From the NCBI GenBank assembly GCA_027080315.1, contig JALWSI010000062.1, positions 1 through 7,700 on the forward strand: a stretch of 7,700 nt of DNA, written 5' to 3'. A program made the position numbers and the translations under genes. This stretch comes from a bacterium (GTDB taxonomy: Bacteria > Thermosulfidibacterota > Thermosulfidibacteria > Thermosulfidibacterales > JALWSI01). Shown here piece after piece: positions 1 through 5,960 of this stretch (position 1 is its first letter; each line of letters starts with the position of its first letter). A model generated the notes under the pieces. That model was not told the origin of the DNA and did no database searches. It saw only the letters and a program-made list of their open reading frames with translations.

Positions 1-588
1 GGCTACGGCAGCGGTGCCCAGGCGCTGCTCTTCAGGGTTGAAGAGCCCATAGAGGACCACCCCCAAAACGGCTGGCAGAACGCCATAAACAGAAGGGCAG
101 AGCTCTCTTACGAAAGGTACCTCGCCTTCAAAAGATTGGTTCCTTTGGAGCTGGGCATCAGGGGAGAAGAGGTGGCACCCACCGCCATATCTGCAAACTG
201 GAGAGACAGAAAGGCCATACTGGGGCTTGTGGGCTCAAGATGCACAGAGTGTGGCACTCCAGTCTATCCACCCCAGAAGATCTGTGTGAATCCCCAGTGC
301 AAGGCCATTGGCAAGATGGAGGAGTATCCCTTTGCCGAGAGAAAAGGACACCTCTTCACCTACACCGCTGATAATCTGGCCTTCACCTGGGATCCTCCAG
401 CCCTTTACGGGATTGTGGATTTTGAGGGGGGCGGCAGATACTGGTTTGATCTAACCGACTGCTCTCTGGAGGACCTGAAGGTGGGAATGGAGGTGAAGAT
501 GACCTTCAGAAGGAAGTACACAGACGAAAACCGTTCAATCTTTGGCTACTTCTGGAAAGCCATGCCTGTGTTGAAAGGGGGTGAATAA
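1..588 (+). CDS. HMG-CoA synthase-like / DUF35 (zinc-ribbon OB-fold) fusion protein, 3' part only
   Basis: The reading frame is open from the first base, so this is the last 195 residues of a longer protein. A TTG at 136 is in frame but is internal, not the start. Visible residues 1-13 (GYGSGAQALLFRV) resemble the C-terminal strand of HMG-CoA synthase/KAS III-type condensing enzymes. After a linker with RxxxSYERYLxFKRL there is a DUF35 module: a rubredoxin-like zinc ribbon with Cys81-x2-Cys84 and Cys95-x4-Cys100, then a beta-rich OB-fold (about 110-195, with FTYT, YGIVDFEGGGRYWFDLTD and VGMEVKMTFRR). In known families DUF35 proteins bind CoA ligands and scaffold thiolases (BbsA with BbsB; archaeal DUF35 with thiolase and HMG-CoA synthase). 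Its TAA overlaps the thiolase ATG by one base, implying translational coupling and probably a physical complex. The catalytic half lies outside the window, so its activity is inferred. An alternative is a KAS III-like enzyme of another specificity. Confidence 0.8.
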   Translation, partial: GYGSGAQALLFRVEEPIEDHPQNGWQNAINRRAELSYERYLAFKRLVPLELGIRGEEVAPTAISANWRDRKAILGLVGSRCTECGTPVYPPQKICVNPQCKAIGKMEEYPFAERKGHLFTYTADNLAFTWDPPALYGIVDFEGGGRYWFDLTDCSLEDLKVGMEVKMTFRRKYTDENRSIFGYFWKAMPVLKGGE

Positions 589-1784
589 TGGCAACGGGAA
601 TAAGAGATAAGGTGGCCATTGTGGGCATGGGATGCACCAGGTTTGGAGAGCTGTGGGAGAAGAGCGCAGAGGACCTCATGGTTGAGGTGTTCACAGAGGC
701 CCTTGAAGATGCAGGGGTTGAGCCAAAGGATATCCAGGCAGCCTGGCTTGCCACCTGCTACGACGAGATCAACATCGGAAAGAGCGCCATGTCTCTCTCC
801 ACAACCTTAAAGTTTCCCTTTATCCCCGTCACCAGGGTAGAGAACCTATGCGCCTCGGGCACTGAGGCCTTCAGAGCCGCATGCTACGCTGTGGCATCTG
901 GGGCCTACGACATGGTGCTGGCCTTAGGAGTGGAGAAGCTGAAAGACACCGGTTATGGCGGGCTTCCAGAGTTGTCCTTCACCTTTGGCACCAGAAACAG
1001 GGTGATCTTTCCCAATGTCACAGCCCCTGGTGCCTTTGCCATGATGGCCACAAGGTACTTTGACACCTACGGCATAGACCCTGAAGAGGGTAAGAAGGCC
1101 ATGGCCCGGGTCTCTGTTAAGAGCCACCACAACGGGGCTCTGAATCCCAAGGCGCATTTGAGAAGGGAGATCACCGTTGAGGATGTGTTGAAGGCTCCCA
1201 TCATCGCCTGGCCCTTGGGTCTTTACGACTGCTGCGGGGTGAGTGACGGGGCTGCAGCTGCCATAATCACCACCCCAGAGATTGCCAAGGGATTACGACC
1301 GGATCCCGTTAAGGTGAAGGCCCTTCAGGTGGCTGTCACCTCGGGAGAAGAGCTAATGTACCAGGAATGGGATGGAACACACGTGGAGTCCACGGTGCAA
1401 GCCGCCAACAAAGCGTATCAGGAGGCTGGGGTGAAGAATCCCCGGGAGGAGATCGGAATAATGGAGCTTCACGACTGCTTCTCCATCACTGAGCTGGTCA
1501 CCTACGAAGACCTGGGCATCTCCCCCCGGGGCAGGGCCTGGGAGGATGTGAACAACGGATTCTTTGATCTTGACGGCCAGATTCCGTGCCAGACCGATGG
1601 GGGGCTCAAGTGTTTTGGTCATCCCATTGGGGCCTCGGGGCTGCGCATGATGTACGAGGTGTACAAACAGCTGCAAGGAAAGGCAGGGGAGAGGCAGGTG
1701 AAGGACCCCAAGCTGGGACTCACCCACAACTTAGGAGGGTTTCCTCCCCACAGCGTGGTGAGTGTGGCCATAGTGGGGAGATGA
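588..1784 (+). CDS. SCP-x/BbsB-type thiolase (acetyl-CoA acyltransferase-like)
   Basis: 398 residues, normal for the SCP-x-like thiolase subfamily that pairs with DUF35 proteins. Thiolases cleave a 3-oxoacyl-CoA with CoA, or run the reverse condensation, in the cytoplasm. Visible landmarks are the nucleophile Cys88 in ENLCASGTEAF, the HDCFS motif at 295-299 (canonical thiolases have NEAF here), and His345 in GGLKCFGHPIGASG. The C-terminal motif is HNLGG (380-384), so the second catalytic Cys of classical CxG thiolases is not at its usual place, as in other members of this subfamily. Start: the ATG at 588 shares its A with the previous TAA (TAATG), with AGGGGG at 576-581 as ribosome site. The neighbouring DUF35 fusion is probably its partner. 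BbsB (benzoylsuccinyl-CoA thiolase) is a plausible relative, but the substrate is unknown. Arginine codons are mostly AGA/AGG (12 of 17). Confidence 0.9.
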   Translation: MATGIRDKVAIVGMGCTRFGELWEKSAEDLMVEVFTEALEDAGVEPKDIQAAWLATCYDEINIGKSAMSLSTTLKFPFIPVTRVENLCASGTEAFRAACYAVASGAYDMVLALGVEKLKDTGYGGLPELSFTFGTRNRVIFPNVTAPGAFAMMATRYFDTYGIDPEEGKKAMARVSVKSHHNGALNPKAHLRREITVEDVLKAPIIAWPLGLYDCCGVSDGAAAAIITTPEIAKGLRPDPVKVKALQVAVTSGEELMYQEWDGTHVESTVQAANKAYQEAGVKNPREEIGIMELHDCFSITELVTYEDLGISPRGRAWEDVNNGFFDLDGQIPCQTDGGLKCFGHPIGASGLRMMYEVYKQLQGKAGERQVKDPKLGLTHNLGGFPPHSVVSVAIVGR

Positions 1785-1806
1785 GATAAGGTTTGAGGAG
1801 GAATCT

Positions 1807-3102
1807 ATGCTTGATGCCAAGGCACTGGAGATAATGGCTAAAAAAGAAGCCCTTAAAGGCGTAAGGGTGTTGGACATCACCAGAATCATCTATGGCCCTT
1901 GGGCCGCCACACTGATGGCTGTTATGGGAGCCGAGGTGATCCACGTGGAGATTCCCGGCTCTGGAGATCTTTTGATCAGAGGGGTCTCTCCCGGGGGTGT
2001 TTTTCCCAGAGGCCTATCACCGGGAATGATGTGCTGCAACGCAAACAAGTACTACCTGGCTGTGGACATGCACAAGGAGGAGGGGCTCAAGATCATCAAA
2101 GAGCTTGCTGCCCAATCCGATGTGGTTATGGAGAACTTCAAACCGGGCACCTTTGACAAATGGGGCATCGGATATCGCCAATTGAAAGAGATCAACCCCG
2201 AGATAATCTACGTGAGCATGCAGGGTTTTGGTAACTGGGGACCCTACTGGACTCGCCCCAGCTACGACGCCTATGCCCAGGGCATCACCGGACTTGCAGA
2301 GATCAGTGGATTTCCAGACGGGCTGGCGGTGAAGGCCCAGACCTGGATTGGAGACTTCCTTTCAGGCACCCTTGCCGCCTTCTACACCCTTTCGGCCTTG
2401 AGGCACAGAAAGAGAACCGGAGAAGGACAGTTCATAGACCTCTCACAGGCCGAAGTTCTCTTAAGGGCAATGGACTGGACCTGGCTATACCAGGCTATAA
2501 CCGGAGAGGGGAGAAAGAGAACCGGAAACTGGGATCCTGCAGTGGTTCCATCCCTTATTGCCAGAACAAAGGACGGCTTTGTTGCTATTGGAGCCTTTCC
2601 TGAAAAGGAGTTCAAGGGCCTCTGTCAGGCCATGAACCGGGAGGATCTATTCCAGGAGTTCAGGGAGGTAGAGAAGAGACAAAAGGAGTACGAGAAGGTT
2701 TACAAACCCATAGACGAATGGGCTGCAGATATGACCACCCAAGAGATTCTGGAGCTCTCCAAAAAGCACGGGTTTGCAGCAGCACCTGTAAACAACTCCG
2801 AGACCATCCACAAAAGCCCCCACTTCAACGAGAGAAAGATGGTATGGAAGTTCATGGATCCCTTGTGGGGAGATCTGGCCTATCCCCGTCCTTGGCACCT
2901 TTCAGAGACCCCGGGAAGGGTCCGCTGGTCTATGAGGCCTGTGGGATTTGACAACGAACACGTTATGACCCGGATCCTTGGATACACCGAGGGTGAGGTG
3001 GAGGAGCTTTACAACAAAGGCGTTCTGGGCAAGTGGAACGAGAACTTCCCAGCCACTGCTCCTCCTGCAGATTGGGACGGCAAAAAGGGACTCTTCTATT
3101 GA
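1807..3102 (+). CDS. Type III (CaiB/BaiF family) CoA-transferase, subunit with catalytic Asp
   Basis: 431 residues, near the usual 380-430 of the family. Enzymes of this family move CoA from a donor thioester such as succinyl-CoA to a carboxylic acid through an aspartyl-CoA intermediate. Visible motifs are LKGVRVLDITR near the N-terminus (17-26), GAEVIHVEIPGSGD (41-54), NANKYYLAVD (78-87), DVVMENFKPG (105-114), and the catalytic region WIGDFLSGTLAAF, where Asp183 (codon 2353-2355) aligns with the nucleophile Asp169 of formyl-CoA transferase. GEGQFIDLSQAE follows. The residues after about 410 form a tail absent from the downstream paralogue. Start: ATG 1807 is preceded by GAGGAGGAA at 1795-1803; an in-frame ATG at 1834 has a weaker site. 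It lies 22 bp after the thiolase and 19 bp before a paralogous transferase, an arrangement like bbsE/bbsF (succinyl-CoA:benzylsuccinate CoA-transferase). The acid it activates is unknown. Confidence 0.9.
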   Translation: MLDAKALEIMAKKEALKGVRVLDITRIIYGPWAATLMAVMGAEVIHVEIPGSGDLLIRGVSPGGVFPRGLSPGMMCCNANKYYLAVDMHKEEGLKIIKELAAQSDVVMENFKPGTFDKWGIGYRQLKEINPEIIYVSMQGFGNWGPYWTRPSYDAYAQGITGLAEISGFPDGLAVKAQTWIGDFLSGTLAAFYTLSALRHRKRTGEGQFIDLSQAEVLLRAMDWTWLYQAITGEGRKRTGNWDPAVVPSLIARTKDGFVAIGAFPEKEFKGLCQAMNREDLFQEFREVEKRQKEYEKVYKPIDEWAADMTTQEILELSKKHGFAAAPVNNSETIHKSPHFNERKMVWKFMDPLWGDLAYPRPWHLSETPGRVRWSMRPVGFDNEHVMTRILGYTEGEVEELYNKGVLGKWNENFPATAPPADWDGKKGLFY

Positions 3103-3107
3103 TTTAA

Positions 3108-3114
3108 GGGAGGT
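3108..3114 (+). promoter_or_regulatory. Ribosome binding site fixing the start of the second CoA-transferase
   Basis: GGGAGGT sits 7-8 bases before the ATG at 3122, directly after the stop of the first transferase. The frame is open back to an ATG at 2978, but that start would overlap the preceding gene by 125 bases, and the added 48 residues (with a serine/leucine/glutamine-rich run) have no family similarity. The site therefore decides for 3122. Confidence 0.75.
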
Positions 3115-3121
3115 GGAGAAG

Positions 3122-4438
3122 ATGGAGACTTATGAGTGGGCTGAATGGGCCCGTTTAAATACAGAACCCGACACGGCCAAAGGAAAGGCCAAGGCCCTTG
3201 ACGGAATCACGGTATTGGACCTCAGTTACGGAAGCTTCGCAGGCCTGTTTGCCTCTTCCCTCATGGCAGAAATGGGAGCAAAGGTGATACGGATAGAGCC
3301 CCCTGAGGGAGATATCTCCCGAAAGATGACCCCCGAGGCCATGAAGGTTAAGGACACAGGCCTTGCCTACATAGTGGAGGGACGCAACAAGTACCACATC
3401 ACCCTTGATATTACTTCTCAGGAAGGAAAGAACATATTCCTTAAACTCGTACCCAAAACCCAGGTGATAATAGAAACATTTCCTCCCAAATACATGGAGA
3501 AGCTTGGGCTGGGATGGGATGTTCTAAAAGATAAAAACCCCTCTCTGGTCTATTGCGCCATCAACAGCTGGGGACAAGATGGGCCCTCTGTAGAGGATGG
3601 AATGGGGCAAGAGTCTCTGGATTACGATGTTGTGGCACAGGCTCTTGGTGGATTTGCATGGACTGTTGGCCTGCCAGAGGACTACACAGAGTTCCCGGAG
3701 CACACCAGGGTGCCAACCCGCATGGGCAACTGGATGGGCTGGTATGTTGGAGGAGCAATGGCTGCATTCTCGGTGATGTCTGCCATTCTCTTCGCCGAGG
3801 CAACGGGAGAGGGGCAGTTCATTGACATAAGCCCTGCAGAAGCCCTCGCTTCTGTAAACAACTACGCCTTCCATCTCTATCATCTAACGGGCATGGTTAT
3901 TGGCCGGGTGGCAAACTTTGAACCCGCGGCTTACGCCTACAACTACGTTCAGGCCAAAGACGGTATGGTCTTTCTGGCGGGCTACGCCGATCCCAATTGG
4001 GAGGCGCTCTGTTCCATAATAGGCAGACCCGATCTTGTGGAGAAGTATCCCACGCTAAAAGACAGAACCAACCCCAAAAACTTCGTGCCCATGACCCAAG
4101 AGATAGAGAAGTTCACCAAGCAACACACGAGAGAAGAGATTCTGAAGATATGGCTTGACTACAAAGGACCAGGGGTAACGGTGGCTGGAGAGATCTTGAA
4201 GCCTTTGGAGTCCATGGAGCTGGAGCACTGGTACGACAGAAAGGCTTTGATGAAGGTGAAGGACAGAGACTACGGTGAGGTTCTGATTCAGGGGCCCATA
4301 TCCAAAATGAGTGGCACCCCTCCTGAGGTGAAGTGGGTGTGTCGTCCAGTAGGAGCCGATAACAGACTAATATACTTGGACCTTCTTGGCTACGACGAAG
4401 AGGAACTTGATAAACTCAAAGGCAAAGGAGTGGTGTGA
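3122..4438 (+). CDS. Type III (CaiB/BaiF family) CoA-transferase paralogue lacking the catalytic Asp
   Basis: 438 residues from the ATG at 3122. Family features are clear: LDGITVLDLS (26-35), GAKVIRIEPPEGD (52-64), GRNKYHITLD (87-96), QVIIETFPP (114-122), TGEGQFIDISPAE (228-240), and a C-terminal RPVGADN...LLGYDEEELDKLKGKGVV that closely parallels RPVGFDN...ILGYTEGEVEELYNKGVL of the upstream transferase. The two are clearly paralogues. Aligning the catalytic segment (GWYVGGAMAAF against GDFLSGTLAAF) puts Trp207 (codon 3740-3742) where the nucleophilic Asp should be, and no other Asp is nearby. The N-terminal GP of the family (RIIYGPWA upstream) is AG here (SFAGLFA). It is therefore probably a non-catalytic or structural/substrate-binding partner in a heteromer with the upstream protein. 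A pseudoenzyme or a protein using another residue is also possible. The gene looks intact and well translated, not decayed. Confidence 0.88.
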   Translation: METYEWAEWARLNTEPDTAKGKAKALDGITVLDLSYGSFAGLFASSLMAEMGAKVIRIEPPEGDISRKMTPEAMKVKDTGLAYIVEGRNKYHITLDITSQEGKNIFLKLVPKTQVIIETFPPKYMEKLGLGWDVLKDKNPSLVYCAINSWGQDGPSVEDGMGQESLDYDVVAQALGGFAWTVGLPEDYTEFPEHTRVPTRMGNWMGWYVGGAMAAFSVMSAILFAEATGEGQFIDISPAEALASVNNYAFHLYHLTGMVIGRVANFEPAAYAYNYVQAKDGMVFLAGYADPNWEALCSIIGRPDLVEKYPTLKDRTNPKNFVPMTQEIEKFTKQHTREEILKIWLDYKGPGVTVAGEILKPLESMELEHWYDRKALMKVKDRDYGEVLIQGPISKMSGTPPEVKWVCRPVGADNRLIYLDLLGYDEEELDKLKGKGVV

Positions 4439-4444
4439 CAAACA

Positions 4445-4469
4445 GGGCCGGAGATTGATTCTCCGGCCC
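4445..4469 (+). terminator. Perfect 10-bp GC-rich hairpin after the CoA-transferase pair
   Basis: GGGCCGGAGA (4445-4454), a TTGAT loop and TCTCCGGCCC (4460-4469) form a perfect stem starting six bases after the transferase stop. The following bases are ATTACCC, not a T run, so it is not a classical intrinsic terminator. It could give partial termination, stabilise the upstream mRNA 3' end, or act as an RNA processing boundary before the hydrolase gene. Confidence 0.5.
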
Positions 4470-4514
4470 ATTACCCATAGGTAGCTTAGGGAAAATAGTT
4501 TTAAGGAGGCGACT

Positions 4515-5270
4515 ATGGCTGAAAAGATCCTGCTTGATTGGGGCGTGATGAGTTACCTCAGCGTAGGTGAGGGAGAAGAGACCATACTTTACATCCACGG
4601 TGCAGGAAACAGAAAAGAGGTCTGGCAAGAAGTGATGGAAAACCTAAGTGGGGTAAAACAGATAGCAATTGACTTACCCGGACATGGTGCCTCAAGCTGT
4701 AAATACGAAGAGTCAATAGAGGACTACGCCCTGAGAGTAGAGAAATTTATGGAGCACTTAAACTTAAGCGATGTTATTGTGGCGGGACACTCCATGGGTG
4801 GAGCAATAGCCATAAAGCTGCTCTCAATCTCCAGCAGGATCAAAGGAGCTGTGTTGATTGGAACAGGAGCTTTATTGCCTGTGAACCCCAAGCTTCTCAA
4901 CGGCCTTAAAGAGAACTTTTTAGAAACAGTGGACTACATGGTAAAATGGTGCTTTAGAAAGGGAGTGAGCATAGACCTCATAAAAAGGGGCAGAGAGCTA
5001 ATGGTTCAGGCGGGACAAGAGGTTCTGTACCGTGATCTTTACGCTTGTTCTCAGTATTCAGGGGTTGAGGACCTAAAGAAGAGCAAGGTACCGGCACTGG
5101 TGATCTGTGGTTCCTCAGATGTGATGACGCCACCATCCCTCTCAGAGGAGGTGAAGGAACTCTTAGAAAGGGGCGAGCTATCAATCATTCACAACGCAGG
5201 CCACATGGTCCAACTAGAAGAGCCCATGTTCGTCGCTGAGAAGATAAAAGTATGGCTTGAGACCCTCTAA
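4515..5270 (+). CDS. Alpha/beta-fold hydrolase (esterase/thioesterase or C-C/lactone hydrolase type)
   Basis: 251 residues, typical of single-domain alpha/beta hydrolases. It shows the oxyanion-hole loop YIHGAGN (27-32), DLPGHGAS (53-60), the nucleophile elbow GHSMGG with Ser93, Asp202 in GSSDVMTPP and His230 in NAGHMVQLEEP, so the Ser-Asp-His triad is complete. A short lid region lies around 120-180. There is no signal peptide, so it is presumably cytoplasmic. Start: ATG 4515 follows AAGGAGG at 4504-4509. It lies 76 bp after the CoA-transferases, past a hairpin, so it may be co-transcribed at a different level. Its codons look more AT-rich (more ATA, TTA, AAA) than those of the preceding genes, hinting at a different history. 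Families of this kind include enol-lactonases, meta-cleavage-product hydrolases and acyl-CoA thioesterases. Sequence alone does not decide, but in this context hydrolysis of a CoA thioester or a ring-cleavage product is plausible. Confidence 0.85.
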   Translation: MAEKILLDWGVMSYLSVGEGEETILYIHGAGNRKEVWQEVMENLSGVKQIAIDLPGHGASSCKYEESIEDYALRVEKFMEHLNLSDVIVAGHSMGGAIAIKLLSISSRIKGAVLIGTGALLPVNPKLLNGLKENFLETVDYMVKWCFRKGVSIDLIKRGRELMVQAGQEVLYRDLYACSQYSGVEDLKKSKVPALVICGSSDVMTPPSLSEEVKELLERGELSIIHNAGHMVQLEEPMFVAEKIKVWLETL

Positions 5271-5506
5271 AACAAAAACCGACCATACGAAAGAAAAACC
5301 CATGCCCTTTGCTTGCATGCAGTCTATTTTACATAATATACATTATCATTCAAAATAAATAGAGTGATCAAACAGGGAGATGGGTAGTTGTTTCAAGGGT
5401 TTGGGCTGTTAACCTACACTGTAAGCCCTGCTTCAGGTTTTGTTGGAAATCGGTGTTTTTTGTGAAGAACTCTCGTGATTGATCCGTATTGGCTAAGATT
5501 TAATGC

Positions 5507-5704
5507 GTGACTGGTCCGACTTTGGTTCAAAAAGTCTATAATGTCTATTTGGAAGAGTCTCCTTTAAGATTATCCAAGAGAGACCAAGTCCCCTTCCCTA
5601 CAGCCATTCTGCTCTACGAGGAACAATGGGCCATTCTTTACCAGATAGCACCCATATTTGATCAAATAGTAAAAAATGGGCAAAAGACAGGCTTGGCTTA
5701 ATCA
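5507..5704 (+). CDS. Doubtful small ORF (64 codons), possible remnant
   Basis: A GTG-started frame encodes 64 residues ending in GQKTGLA. It is not recognised. It has an ordinary amino-acid mix with a segment AILLYEEQWAILYQIAPIF that could be a helix or a gene fragment. There is no good ribosome binding site before the GTG, and an in-frame stop lies just upstream (5501-5503). It sits next to mobile-element-like repeats, so it may be a chance frame or the broken end of a former gene. Confidence 0.15.
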
Positions 5705-5733
5705 GTGACAAAAAGAGAGTCCCGGCTATCACC

Positions 5734-5839
5734 TGTCCCCTTCTCTCAATTTCAACAAAAAACGGGCTACATTGCCATCACTTTTCAATTTCACAAAGAT
5801 CACCCCTTACAAGCCAATCTGGCAATTTCACAAAGTACC
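5734..5839. repeat. Three direct copies of CAATTTCA(A)CAAA, IS21-type element end-like
   Basis: The motif occurs at 5747-5760 (with one extra A), 5786-5798 and 5823-5835, spaced 39 and 37 bases apart. The last two share 13 identical bases (CAATTTCACAAAG). A TGTCCCC at 5734 precedes the first copy. Multiple subterminal repeats inside a TG-starting terminus are characteristic of IS21-family transposon ends. No istA or istB gene is in the window, so if this is such an end it is a solitary remnant. The repeats are seen directly; the family is inferred. Confidence 0.45.
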
Positions 5840-5891
5840 CAAGTGCCTAATTTGGGTCAGCTGAGCCGGGGATGTTGAAAGCCAAAACAGG

Positions 5892-5916
5892 AAGGGCGGG
5901 GATTTTCCCCGCCCTT
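5892..5916 (-). terminator. Hairpin terminator of the minus-strand surface protein gene
   Basis: A perfect 10-bp stem, AAGGGCGGGG (5892-5901) and CCCCGCCCTT (5907-5916), with a 5-base loop lies 44 bp beyond the stop codon of the minus-strand gene. Read on the minus strand, the stem is followed by CCTGTTTTGG, a short T stretch. On the plus strand it is followed by GGTTTACATTTCTT. It probably terminates the minus-strand transcript and may also stop read-through from the left operon. Confidence 0.65.
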
Positions 5917-5927
5917 GGTTTACATTT

Positions 5928-5953
5928 CTTAGCCTACGATCTTAGCCTACGAT
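5928..5953. repeat. Perfect 13-bp tandem duplication (CTTAGCCTACGAT x2)
   Basis: CTTAGCCTACGAT occurs at 5928-5940 and again at 5941-5953 without any gap. It lies between the stop codon of the minus-strand gene and its terminator hairpin, so it is in the 3' untranslated part. It looks like a simple slippage duplication, with no visible function. Confidence 0.8.
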
Positions 5954-5960
5954 TTTCGGC

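Larger units (their letters stand above)
5271..5960. other. Convergent intergenic region without a confident gene
   Basis: About 690 bases between the hydrolase stop and the stop of the minus-strand surface protein gene. The first part (about 5320-5370) is AT-rich. It contains a small imperfect palindrome, ATAATATACATTAT (5333-5346), and loosely promoter-like sequence (TTGCAT at 5313, TATACA at 5337) that has no convincing gene to serve. The rest holds a doubtful short ORF, a cluster of direct repeats, a strong hairpin and a 13-bp tandem duplication, listed separately. The mixture suggests a site where mobile-element debris has accumulated between two convergent transcription units. Confidence 0.6.

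Noticed and set aside
136-588. A stand-alone DUF35 protein starting at TTG 136
   Set aside because: The frame is open to the window start, the upstream residues look like a condensing-enzyme C-terminus, and there is no good ribosome site before the TTG.
1353-1727. Long minus-strand open frame of 124 codons inside the thiolase gene
   Set aside because: It is antisense to a gene with clear catalytic motifs and shows no family resemblance, so it is a by-product of codon bias.
2978-3121. In-frame N-terminal extension of the second CoA-transferase from the ATG at 2978
   Set aside because: It would overlap the preceding transferase by 125 bases, the extra residues do not resemble the family, and a strong GGGAGGT site precedes the ATG at 3122.
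3524-3883. Minus-strand open frame of 119 codons inside the second CoA-transferase
   Set aside because: It is antisense to a well-supported gene, its composition is odd, and it shows no recognisable domain.
5313-5342. Possible sigma70-type promoter (TTGCAT, 18-base spacer, TATACA)
   Set aside because: Both boxes are weak matches in AT-rich sequence and no convincing gene follows downstream.
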